This document shows positions 53,014 through 61,817 of a stretch of DNA of 64,000 nucleotides, in pieces. Origin of the DNA: an uncultured Algibacter sp. GTDB taxonomy: Bacteria; Bacteroidota; Bacteroidia; Flavobacteriales; Flavobacteriaceae. The stretch is taken from contig CALGNX010000005.1 in assembly GCA_937958265.1 (NCBI GenBank), forward strand, positions 1 through 64,000, given 5' to 3'. The position numbers and the translations under genes were made by a program. Below the pieces are notes generated by a model. That model was not told where the DNA came from. It was given only the letters and a program-made list of their open reading frames with translations, and searched no databases. Positions within the stretch are counted from its first letter, which is position 1, and the number at the start of each line of letters is the position of its first letter.

Positions 53014-54525
53014 ATGAGCGATAAAAAACACATAGACCGATTATTCCAAGAAGGCCTCAAAGACTTTGAGGCTAAACCTAGCGATGACGTTTGGAAAAAC
53101 ATTAAAGCCAACTTAGATAACGATAACAAAAAACGTCGCTTTATTCCAATTTGGTGGCGCTATGCAGGTGTAGCAGCCTTGCTACTACTTTTCTTAACGC
53201 TTAGCGGTTCCATTTTCAATAATAGCTCCAAACAATCACAACCACAAGTTGTTGACACTAAACACACTGTACCGGAAACCAAAAACCAACTAAACACCAC
53301 TAAAGCAGCAACTCATAAAAATATTGGCGAACCGAATAATAATAATAATAATAGTGTACAAGATAATTTAAACCACGTAAAAAGTAAAACACTATTAAAT
53401 AAACAACCACTCACTATAGCCAAGACAATAACGAACACTAGTGCAATTAAAAGCACGAATCAAAATAATATGCCTGCTGTTAGTATAAACAAAAATTCAA
53501 CCTTTAAAACCAGCGGGGCTAAACCTCACACTAATAATACAATTGCAAACCTAAAATCTAAGGTAATACACTACGGTATAAAACTAAAAAACATTATAGA
53601 TAAAAAAAGTACTAACCCATATAACGGTAAAAATAACGCATTAATAGCCTATTCAAATACTGAGGAAAAACTAAACACACCAGAAACTAATACAAGCGCA
53701 CTAGAATCTTCACAAAAAGAAATTACTGCCACTAGCAAAACAGACAAAAAAAATAAAAACGCTATAGAAGATGCTATATTAGCATCTAAAGAAGCACTTG
53801 TTGAGCAAGAAAACAAAAACAACAGATGGCAAGTTAAACCAAATATTGCACCTGTTTATTTTAACTCTGCAGGTAACGGTTCTTCCATAGATCCGCAATT
53901 TAATAACAATAACATTTCGGGTGATATTAATATGAGTATTGGTATCTCCACAAGTTATGCCATTACTAAAAAAGTTACCATTCGCTCTGGACTTAACAAT
54001 GTTAATTTAGGATACAATATTAACGATGTAACCCTTTTTGAAACTATTGGTAGAAGCTCGAACAGTAGCGCTTTAAAAAATGTAAATACTAACTCAGATA
54101 GAATATCTATAGTAAGCTCCACTAATTTAGGCACAAATGCAGTACCGGGTATAGTAACGACAAATGCATCCATTAATCAAAATTTAAGATTTATTGAGCT
54201 ACCAGTAGAAATTCAATATGCACTTTCAAACAAAAAACTTGGCGTAAATCTTATTGGTGGCTTTAGCTCTTTCTTTTTAAATTCGAGCAAAGTGTTTTAC
54301 GAAGAAACCAATGGGAGCAGAACTATTTTAGGAAAAGCTAACAACTTAAACAATTTAAGTTATAGTGCTAATTTCGGACTCGGTTTAGATTATAAGATAT
54401 CTAAAAGATTAAATTTAAATTTAGAGCCTATATTTAAATATCAATTTAACACCTTTAATAACACCTTTGGTAATTTCACACCTTTTTTTATTGGCGTATA
54501 CACAGGAGTATCTGTAAAGTTTTAA
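53014..54525 (+). CDS. Anti-sigma protein fused to an outer-membrane barrel (dual-membrane architecture)
   Basis: 503 residues. Residues 1-40 (DRLFQEGLKDFEAKPSDDVWKNI...) form a short cytoplasmic anti-sigma-like segment ending in basic KKRR. One membrane helix spans about 49-65 (YAGVAALLLLFLTLSG). A low-complexity linker of about 200 residues, rich in N, T, S and K, follows. From about 270 the C-terminal region is beta rich (NRWQVKPNIAPVYFNS...), shaped like the 8-stranded OmpA/PorT-type barrel and ending in F. The predicted topology runs from cytoplasm to outer membrane in one chain. It starts immediately after the sigma gene stop. This is the layout described for dual-membrane-spanning anti-sigma (Dma) proteins in Bacteroides. 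Confidence 0.8.
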   Translation: MSDKKHIDRLFQEGLKDFEAKPSDDVWKNIKANLDNDNKKRRFIPIWWRYAGVAALLLLFLTLSGSIFNNSSKQSQPQVVDTKHTVPETKNQLNTTKAATHKNIGEPNNNNNNSVQDNLNHVKSKTLLNKQPLTIAKTITNTSAIKSTNQNNMPAVSINKNSTFKTSGAKPHTNNTIANLKSKVIHYGIKLKNIIDKKSTNPYNGKNNALIAYSNTEEKLNTPETNTSALESSQKEITATSKTDKKNKNAIEDAILASKEALVEQENKNNRWQVKPNIAPVYFNSAGNGSSIDPQFNNNNISGDINMSIGISTSYAITKKVTIRSGLNNVNLGYNINDVTLFETIGRSSNSSALKNVNTNSDRISIVSSTNLGTNAVPGIVTTNASINQNLRFIELPVEIQYALSNKKLGVNLIGGFSSFFLNSSKVFYEETNGSRTILGKANNLNNLSYSANFGLGLDYKISKRLNLNLEPIFKYQFNTFNNTFGNFTPFFIGVYTGVSVKF

Positions 54526-54564
54526 TTAAAACTTGCTTATTTTCCTTTTATTAGAATATAGATT

Positions 54565-55110
54565 TTATATACCAAATATTTTAGCATCTATAAAAAACTC
54601 TGAAGCAATCTCAATTGTATATTCAGACTCAATTGTCTTATCAACAGAAACAGTGCCATTTACCGTATAACTATCCTTATTTATATATTCTCTCAACTCA
54701 GCTTCACTAACAACCATTGATACACTTTTCAATCCGTTTTCAGGAATATCGCTAACACTAGCAAGTAATATACGGTCTTTACCCTCAACATCAATAAACA
54801 ACTCAACCTTATTTAAAAAATCAAAACTACCATTATCTGGCGAATTTAAAATTAAAGTCATTTTGGTAAGCTTCGCACTTTCTATAAGGTCTTTTCTTGA
54901 ATTGTTATTTTCAAACTGTTCATTTAAATTAACTTCAATATTTGGAGTTGGCAAGGTAAGTGGCGCATCCAAAATAAGTGTTGTAGCAGGAACAACAACT
55001 TCACTTGAATCTTTTACCGTAAACTGAGTAAACTTATCCAATTCATCTTCACAAGACGAAACAGCAATTAATAAAAACATTAAAAAAGATAATTGAGAAA
55101 TTTTTTTCAT
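54565..55110 (-). CDS. Lipoprotein of unknown function
   Basis: 181 residues with lipobox SSC at about 19 (LLIAVSSC) followed at once by acidic residues EDELD, as in lipoproteins exported to the surface in Bacteroidota. The mature part is beta-rich (an Ig-like sandwich, LDAPLTLPTPNIEVNLNEQF, FSM..VSEAELREYI). No family recognised. Convergent with the sigma/anti-sigma operon, so probably independent of it. Confidence 0.7.
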   Translation of the reverse strand: MKKISQLSFLMFLLIAVSSCEDELDKFTQFTVKDSSEVVVPATTLILDAPLTLPTPNIEVNLNEQFENNNSRKDLIESAKLTKMTLILNSPDNGSFDFLNKVELFIDVEGKDRILLASVSDIPENGLKSVSMVVSEAELREYINKDSYTVNGTVSVDKTIESEYTIEIASEFFIDAKIFGI

Positions 55111-55247
55111 AATATAAAGTTTTGTTCTAACAATTTACAATATTAAAATTTAACTATCAATAATCTCAACTTACAAAACAACAAAACACTCGTTATTAAT
55201 ACATTAACCGATAAAATAACCCTAAAACAACATTAACACAAAACTAC

Positions 55248-55985
55248 TTAAACACTATACTTATGTAACTCCGATAGAATAATACCTCTCGCTTTTTCAT
55301 TAACCACCTTTGTATCTTCACTACGCAGCCCTTCTGTAGTCAAAAATTGATGCATTTTAACACGCATTTTTCCCGGGCTACCACTAAAAAAAGTAAATGA
55401 AAAACGTTTTTTATTATCTACAAAAGTTAAGGGTACTATGGGGATTTGATGATTTACAGCTAACCTAAAAGCACCATCTTTAAAACTATCCAAAACAATA
55501 TGTTCTTCTGGCACACCTCCCTCGGGAAAAATACAAATACTAACACCTGTTTTTAATCTGCGTTGCGCTCTTAAAAAAACCGCTTGCCTACTTTTTGGAG
55601 AACTTCTATCTACCAAAATACAAGTTCGCTTATAAAAAAAACCAAATAATGGTACTTTTGCTAGTTCTGCTTTTCCAACAAAAACAAATGGATTCTTAAC
55701 AGAAACAAGCATTAACATAATATCAACCATAGAAGTATGGTTAGCTATAAACATATAACTTTTATGTTTTTGAGGAATTTCATCACGATCAATTTTATAA
55801 ATAAATCCCATACCTGCTAAGATAAATTTAGACCAAAGTCTAGCCATTTTAAAAAAATAAGGATACCAAGCTTCTTTTAGTATAGAAACCAAAAGCAAAG
55901 GCAACATAACCAAAATAGGAATTGCCATAAGGATATAAAACCAAATACGATAAAATAGCCAAAAAATATATTTAAAGATCTTCAT
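55248..55985 (-). CDS. plsC: 1-acyl-sn-glycerol-3-phosphate acyltransferase, second PlsC
   Basis: 245 residues from the ATG at 55983-55985, preferred to an upstream ATG at 56093 that would add 36 unconserved residues. It has a membrane segment (about 9-32), H(X4)D in NHTSMVD and FPEGGVPEE in place of FPEGTR. It esterifies lysophosphatidic acid. It differs from the PlsC at 8627-9364 in the glycerophosphate motif (GGVPEE versus GTRSKD), suggesting a different acyl donor or acceptor. It is divergent from trpS, whose ATG lies 116 bases away. Confidence 0.87.
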   Translation of the reverse strand: MKIFKYIFWLFYRIWFYILMAIPILVMLPLLLVSILKEAWYPYFFKMARLWSKFILAGMGFIYKIDRDEIPQKHKSYMFIANHTSMVDIMLMLVSVKNPFVFVGKAELAKVPLFGFFYKRTCILVDRSSPKSRQAVFLRAQRRLKTGVSICIFPEGGVPEEHIVLDSFKDGAFRLAVNHQIPIVPLTFVDNKKRFSFTFFSGSPGKMRVKMHQFLTTEGLRSEDTKVVNEKARGIILSELHKYSV

Positions 55986-56100
55986 AACACCCAAAAGTAC
56001 ATAATTGTATTGAGCTATTTTATTAAAACCTTTACCTTTGCTATAGTAAGTTAAATGGTATTTAATTTTAATAAAAAACCGGCTAGGCAACAATATTATT

Positions 56101-57069
56101 ATGGCAAGAATATTAACAGGGATACAAAGTACAGGAACACCGCACTTAGGTAATATTTTAGGAGCTATTATTCCTGCTATTAAAATGGCAGAAAACCCCG
56201 AAAACGACTCCTACTTGTTTATTGCAAATCTGCATACATTAACACAAATTAAAGACGCAGAAACCTTGCGCGAAAACACCTACTCGACCGCTGCTACTTG
56301 GCTAGCTTTTGGTTTAGATATTGAAAAAACAGTTTTTTACAGACAAAGCGATATTCCACAAGTAACAGAGCTATCTTGGTATTTAAGTTGTTTTTTTCCG
56401 TATCAACGCTTAACATTAGCACACAGTTTTAAAGACAAGGCAGATAGGTTAGAAGATGTTAATTCTGGCTTGTTTAGCTACCCTATGCTTATGGCTGCTG
56501 ATATATTATTGTATGATGCCGAAATAATTCCTGTTGGCAAAGATCAGGAACAACATATTGAAATGACACGAGACGTAGCCTCGCGCTTTCATGCTAAAGT
56601 TGGCGAAACTTTTGTCTTACCAAAAGCAGAGGTGCAAAAAAAGACCAAACTTATACCGGGGACCAATGGTGGTAAAATGAGCAAAAGTCAAAACAATACT
56701 ATAAATATTTTTTTGACAGACAAAAAACTTCGCAAGCAAATAATGGGTATTAAAACCGATAGCACGCCGCTTGAAGACGCTAAAGATTGGAGCACCTGCA
56801 ATTGTTTTGCTATTTACAGCCTATTAGCCAATACAGCACAGATTACAGAGATGAAAGCAAACTACGAAAATGGAGGTTATGGCTATGGACACGCTAAGCA
56901 GGCCTTGTTTGAGTTGGTTGTTCAAACCTTTAAGAAACAAAGAGAACGCTATAATTATTACATGAACAACCCTCAAGAAATAGATAAAATACTTATCTTT
57001 GGTGCAGAAAAAGCAACACGTGTTGCAAATAATGTACTACAACGCGTTAGAAATAAAATTGGATACTAG
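56101..57069 (+). CDS. trpS: Tryptophanyl-tRNA synthetase
   Basis: 322 residues of class I synthetase. The HIGH-equivalent is PHLGN at 14-18 and the KMSKS loop is at 192-196. The GKDQEQHIEMTRD segment is also diagnostic. It charges tRNA-Trp. The end overlaps the start of the secreted SPOR protein gene, so the two are probably co-transcribed. Confidence 0.96.
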   Translation: MARILTGIQSTGTPHLGNILGAIIPAIKMAENPENDSYLFIANLHTLTQIKDAETLRENTYSTAATWLAFGLDIEKTVFYRQSDIPQVTELSWYLSCFFPYQRLTLAHSFKDKADRLEDVNSGLFSYPMLMAADILLYDAEIIPVGKDQEQHIEMTRDVASRFHAKVGETFVLPKAEVQKKTKLIPGTNGGKMSKSQNNTINIFLTDKKLRKQIMGIKTDSTPLEDAKDWSTCNCFAIYSLLANTAQITEMKANYENGGYGYGHAKQALFELVVQTFKKQRERYNYYMNNPQEIDKILIFGAEKATRVANNVLQRVRNKIGY

Positions 57070-58549
57070 CCTAAAAAAACATATCTGCCTAACCATTATA
57101 TTTGTGTGCATCTGTAGTCTTTACGCACAACGACAGTTTATACCGGATACAAAAATATACCTTAAAGGAAACTCTACACTTATAGGAAACAACATATTAA
57201 GTGTAGATGCTAAAAAACCATATAATGAAACTACTGTAAACGACTTTACCAATTTACAGTTTATCGATGTGGATAGCGACCCAAATACGTTTAGCTCTAG
57301 CGCAGCAAATTTAAAAATTATTGAAACTGACGCAGAAATAGAATATGCTGCGCTATATTGGAGTGCAATCTATAAGTATAAAAAAGGCAAGAAAATTATT
57401 GAGCCATTTAAAAGAAAAGGTAAAACCTACAGAAGAGAAGTTTATGTAGCAGAAGACGCCACCAGAGATTTAGATGTAAACAACATTCTATTTAAAACTC
57501 CAGAAAGCGACTACCAAAACATAAATGGACAAATTATTTTTGATAATTTTAATGATGAAATAGCATTTCCTAAAACAAAACCCTACGTATGCTACGCTAA
57601 TGTTACGAGTTTACTTAAAAACAACACCAACCTAAATGGTACATATACGGTTGCTAACATAAAAGCTACAGAAGGCTACGTTGCCGGCGGAGCATCTGGC
57701 GGCTGGCTACTTTATGTTGTTTACAAAACAGATACAGCAACACCTAAATATTTTACAACTTACAATGGCTTTTTAGATGTATTTAAAAAACCTGTAGATA
57801 TTGTTTTTAACGATTTTAAATCGCAAGAAGATGGTATTATAGAAACCTCTTTGCTAATTGGCGCCTTAGAAGGAGATCAAAAATTTAAATCGGATAAATG
57901 TTCATTTTATAATACTCAAAATAAAACCTACGTACCTATTTTTAACACAGTACGTCCTAAATATAATTTCTTTAATAGTAGTATTTCTATAAATGAAACC
58001 GTGTACACCGATAGAAACCCTAATAGTAAGAATACATTTGGGTTTGATCTTTTTAAAATAAAATTACCAAATGAGCAAAATACTATTATTTCAAATAATT
58101 CTTCTCAAGCTACCATACAATTTAGTAGTAAGGCAGATAAATTTTATTTGTTTTTCGTAGCCTTCGAAACAGAAATTACACCCATATATTTAGAAAGTAT
58201 ACCAGCTAAACCAATGGCTTTAAAAGCAAATGATCAAACTTTAGTTCCTGAAGAAACTAAAAAAGCTGTTGAAAAAATAAAAAACCTAAAAACCATAACC
58301 GTACCCTCCATAGCAGCTGGATTTTATTTAGTCACCAATGTTTTTTCAAAAAAAGCTAACGCCTTAAAGTGGGAGAATCACTTAAAATCATTGGGATATA
58401 CCCCTAAATCCTTTGTGAATCCTAAAAATGGCTGGACATATATTTATTTATATACAAACCCAAAACCAGATACTATTTATAATAAACAACAGGAATTTTT
58501 AAAACTTAAGGATTTTGAGAATATTTGGGTATTAAAAATAAATTTGTAA
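57032..58549 (+). CDS. Secreted protein with SPOR-like C-terminus
   Basis: About 505 residues from ATG 57032 (inside trpS); a TTG at 57059 would give a more ordinary signal peptide start, so the exact start is uncertain. The signal peptide ends in SLYAQ. The N-terminal 350 residues (LYWSAIYKYKKGKK, GASGGWLLYVVYKTD, YFTTYNGFLDVFKKPVDIVF, GALEGDQKF) resemble the first domain of very large flavobacterial surface adhesins, but this protein is short. The C-terminus (about 430-505; FYLVTNVFSKKANALKWENHLKSLG) is SPOR-like and may bind peptidoglycan stripped of stem peptides. Function unknown; probably cell-wall linked in the periplasm. Confidence 0.72.
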   Translation: MYYNALEIKLDTSLKKHICLTIIFVCICSLYAQRQFIPDTKIYLKGNSTLIGNNILSVDAKKPYNETTVNDFTNLQFIDVDSDPNTFSSSAANLKIIETDAEIEYAALYWSAIYKYKKGKKIIEPFKRKGKTYRREVYVAEDATRDLDVNNILFKTPESDYQNINGQIIFDNFNDEIAFPKTKPYVCYANVTSLLKNNTNLNGTYTVANIKATEGYVAGGASGGWLLYVVYKTDTATPKYFTTYNGFLDVFKKPVDIVFNDFKSQEDGIIETSLLIGALEGDQKFKSDKCSFYNTQNKTYVPIFNTVRPKYNFFNSSISINETVYTDRNPNSKNTFGFDLFKIKLPNEQNTIISNNSSQATIQFSSKADKFYLFFVAFETEITPIYLESIPAKPMALKANDQTLVPEETKKAVEKIKNLKTITVPSIAAGFYLVTNVFSKKANALKWENHLKSLGYTPKSFVNPKNGWTYIYLYTNPKPDTIYNKQQEFLKLKDFENIWVLKINL

Positions 58550-58622
58550 CCTAGCGTTATTTATATTTTAAGGCTCAAAAAAAATAGAGTATAATTAATT
58601 TTAATTCACAAAAAAAGGCATA

Positions 58623-59735
58623 CTAAACAAGCTCAAATAGCTTGCCAGGCAAAGGCCTTATGAGACCCTTCAATTCCATTGTCAACAAAATACTAGCCAC
58701 TTTAAAAATGGGCATTTTGCACTTTATAGCAATACCATCTAGAGGTTGCTTTTTATGCAACTTTAGGTAATCGTAAAGTATTTGTTCGTTAGCATCTAAC
58801 TCAACAAATAATTGCTTTTGGATAAGCGGTGGTTTTTGGTTTTCTAAATCCCAATTTAATATGTAAGGTACATCAAGAGGTGTAGAGAGCATATGCGCTT
58901 TTTGATGTTTTATTAAATTATTACACCCAATACTTTGAGCATCATTAGTTCTTCCAGGTACAGCAAATACATCTCTATTATAAGAATTGGCAATATCCGC
59001 AGTAACCAAACTACCTCCTTTTACAGCAGATTCAATAACAATAGTAGCTTGACTTAACCCAGCAATAACACGATTACGCTTTAAAAAATTATTTCTATTA
59101 AACGTATCTGTACTCCAAAAGTCGGAGAAAAAACCGCCGTTTTTCTCCATATCCAACATATATTTTTTGTGAGCCTTTGGGTAAATTTGATTTAATCCGT
59201 GAGCCAAACAAGCCACTGTTTGCAAGTTGTATTTCATAGCTGCTTTATGCGCAGTAATATCGGTCCCATAAGCAAAACCAGAGATAATTATAGGATTATA
59301 AGGAGCTAACTGTTCTACTAAATTTTCGCAAAACGCAATACCATTAGTTGTAATTTTTCTAGCTCCAACAATGCTTATTATAGGGCGTTTTTCCAAATTA
59401 ATGGCTCCCGTTTGAAATAGTAATATGGGCGCATCAATGCATTGTTTTAACTTAGTAGGATAATTATCTTCCTGAAAATATGAAACCTTTATACCGTTTT
59501 CAACAATAAATCGTATTTCTTTTTCTGCTTCCTTTAAATGATGAGGTTTAAATAAATCGCTTATTGTAACGGTTCCAATACCATCAATTTTAAGTAATTC
59601 TTCTTTTTTTGATTTTAAAACCGCCTCGGCAGACCCACAATGAGAAATAAGTCGTTTTGCTGTAATATCTCCAATATTCGGAACGTGCTGGAGCGCTAAA
59701 GTATATAGTAAATCATTCTCTATCATTCTTACCAT
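58623..59735 (-). CDS. dprA: DNA processing protein DprA
   Basis: 370 residues. An N-terminal helix-hairpin-helix region (VPNIGDITAKRLISHCGS), the Rossmann core with SIVGARKIT and SGFAYGTDITAHKAA, VIIESAVKGGSLVTA, and a C-terminal winged helix. It loads RecA on incoming single-stranded DNA during natural transformation. Competence membrane genes are not in the window. Divergent from the HU-SPOR gene with a 94-base gap. Confidence 0.94.
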   Translation of the reverse strand: MVRMIENDLLYTLALQHVPNIGDITAKRLISHCGSAEAVLKSKKEELLKIDGIGTVTISDLFKPHHLKEAEKEIRFIVENGIKVSYFQEDNYPTKLKQCIDAPILLFQTGAINLEKRPIISIVGARKITTNGIAFCENLVEQLAPYNPIIISGFAYGTDITAHKAAMKYNLQTVACLAHGLNQIYPKAHKKYMLDMEKNGGFFSDFWSTDTFNRNNFLKRNRVIAGLSQATIVIESAVKGGSLVTADIANSYNRDVFAVPGRTNDAQSIGCNNLIKHQKAHMLSTPLDVPYILNWDLENQKPPLIQKQLFVELDANEQILYDYLKLHKKQPLDGIAIKCKMPIFKVASILLTMELKGLIRPLPGKLFELV

Positions 59736-59829
59736 CTAATTTTGAAACTGCAATAAAAGAATTTTTACATTGTTAATAAGTAGTTCCATCTAAATTTTAT
59801 TTCAGAGTACATTTTTCTAACTTTGTTAT

Positions 59830-60765
59830 ATGCATTTAGAAACCTACATAAGTGATTTACTCTACAGATATGAGTGTGTTACCATTCCTGAATTTGGCTC
59901 TTTTATAACTCAACGTGTATCTGCAACTATTAATGATGCAACAAATACATTTTTTGCACCCAAAAAAGTAATATCATTCAACGGGCAAATCAAGAAAAAC
60001 GATGGTTTATTAGCGCATTATATTGCCGACATAGAAAAAATTTCTTTTGAGGTTGCAAACCAAAGAATTGCTAACCATGTTAAGGTAATAAAATCATCTT
60101 TAGAACAAGGTAAAACGCTCAACTTTAAAAATATTGGAGATATCGTTTTTAATAACGAAGGTAAAATTTTGTTTCAACCATCTTACAAATTAAATTATCT
60201 AACAGATTCCTTTGGCTTATCGCAATGTGAAGCAACTCTAATAAACAGAGAAACTTACAAAACACAAGTGGAAACCATAGAGCAGGTTATTCCCATTACA
60301 CTTAGTACAGAAAAACGCCAATCAAAATCGTATTTCAAATATGCTGCTGTAGCTTTAATCGCATTAACTTTAGGTGGTTTTGGAGCCTCTAAACATTATG
60401 TAAATCAAGTTGAAGCGCATAACCAATTAGCACAGCAAAAAGCCACACAACAATTAGAAACAAAAATACAACAAGCTACTTTCAGTTTAAACTCGCTTCC
60501 CGCAATTACTTTAAATGTAACTAAACAAACAGGTAGCTACCACATTGTTGCTGGTGCCTTTAGAGTGGAAGAAAACTGTGATAAAAAAGTGAGACAACTT
60601 AAAATGGCTGGTTTTAGTGCTAGAAAAATTGGGACTAACAACTATGGTTTACACCAAGTTGTTTATGCTAGTTTTGAAAACCGTGAGGATGCCTTAATAG
60701 CACTACAAAGTGTTAAAAAAACACATAATCGCAATGCTTGGTTACTGGTAAAAGAAGTAGACTAA
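59830..60765 (+). CDS. HU-TM-SPOR protein (HU-CCDC81-like)
   Basis: 311 residues. Residues about 1-125 match the divergent HU-like DNA-binding domain of the HU-CCDC81 type (YISDLLYRYECVTIPEFGSFIT, DGLLAHYIA, LNFKNIGDIVFNNEGKILFQP). A transmembrane helix lies at about 171-188. A C-terminal SPOR domain covers about 234-309 (SYHIVAGAFRVEENCDKKVRQLKMAGFSARKI). The protein could hold DNA inside the cell and peptidoglycan outside. Bioinformatic studies have linked this architecture to chromosome segregation in Bacteroidota; experimental proof is lacking. It lies between dprA and a thioesterase gene. Confidence 0.88.
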   Translation: MHLETYISDLLYRYECVTIPEFGSFITQRVSATINDATNTFFAPKKVISFNGQIKKNDGLLAHYIADIEKISFEVANQRIANHVKVIKSSLEQGKTLNFKNIGDIVFNNEGKILFQPSYKLNYLTDSFGLSQCEATLINRETYKTQVETIEQVIPITLSTEKRQSKSYFKYAAVALIALTLGGFGASKHYVNQVEAHNQLAQQKATQQLETKIQQATFSLNSLPAITLNVTKQTGSYHIVAGAFRVEENCDKKVRQLKMAGFSARKIGTNNYGLHQVVYASFENREDALIALQSVKKTHNRNAWLLVKEVD

Positions 60766-60831
60766 TTAACCTCCTATTTTTACCCCAATCTAGTTTAATG
60801 ATAAGTAACTTAGATATATTAAAATATAGCA

Positions 60832-61341
60832 ATGCAAGCAAAAACGCCAGAACAATCTAAAACCACTATGACAGATTTGGTTTTACCTAGTGAGACCAAT
60901 CATTTAAATAATTTATTTGGAGGCGAGTTATTAGCTCGTATGGATCGTGCTGCTAGTATTTCTGCTGGCAGGCATGCCAGAAGTATTGTAGTTACTGCCT
61001 CTGTAAACCACGTAGCATTTAATAGTGTTGTACCATTAGGAAGCGTACTTACCGTTGAAGCTAAAGTATCTCGCGCCTTTAGTACATCTATGGAAATCTA
61101 TATGGACGTCTGGATGGAAAATCGAGAGTCTGGTGCCCGAACAAAAGTTAATGAGGCTATTTACACTTTTGTAGCAGTTAACGATGCTGGACGACCTATA
61201 AAAGTACCTGAAATATTTCCTGAAACAGCTTTGGAAACAGAACGTTTTAATGCCGCACTGCGCCGCAAACAATTAAGTCTTTTACTTGCTGGTAAAATAA
61301 AACCAAACGACGCTACAGAATTAAAAGCCTTATTTGATTAA
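60832..61341 (+). CDS. Acyl-CoA thioesterase, hotdog fold (YciA/BACH-type)
   Basis: 169 residues. It has the hotdog helix and catalytic-loop pattern NHLNNLFGGELLARMDRAASISAGRHA followed by VVTASVNHVAFNSVVPLGSVL. It hydrolyses acyl-CoA to free fatty acid and CoA; the chain length is not predictable. Cytoplasmic. It follows the HU-TM-SPOR gene by 66 bases, same strand. Confidence 0.92.
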   Translation: MQAKTPEQSKTTMTDLVLPSETNHLNNLFGGELLARMDRAASISAGRHARSIVVTASVNHVAFNSVVPLGSVLTVEAKVSRAFSTSMEIYMDVWMENRESGARTKVNEAIYTFVAVNDAGRPIKVPEIFPETALETERFNAALRRKQLSLLLAGKIKPNDATELKALFD

Positions 61342-61817
61342 TTAAAATTAATACTTACTAACTTACATTGGATCTAACTTTATAAAAAGTATTAAGTAAG
61401 TTTAGTTTACAAACTAACAACTGAGTGAAGGAATAAAGCTTTCTTAAAACGAACCAGGCTAATAAAAATATTTAATAGCTTATTGTATTTTTTATATCTA
61501 CAAATCAACTACATTTCTTTTACAACAAGCTCGATCGCCTCAAATTGTTATATTTCAATAAAACTATTCGCTATTTTATACTCTAGAAACGTATAAAACT
61601 AATGTTATATATTTTAATAATGGAATGTATTTCTTGAAATTTGAAAGTGTAAATACCGTAAAAATATTAAAAGAATAAATAATAGTGTTTACTAAAAAAT
61701 TGTATGAAAAATAAGCTAAATAGTTTTAAAATCAAGGCTTTTAAATTGGTATAAAAATATGTTTTACCATTTTTTTACTTAAAAATCGCCTACTTTTCAT
61801 ACAATAATTAAATATTA
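61342..61817. other. Convergent intergenic region
   Basis: 476 bases between the thioesterase and M16 stops. No gene. Only a short near-palindrome (AATACTTAC and TAAGTAAGT, about 61350-61400) that might act in termination. Confidence 0.45.
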
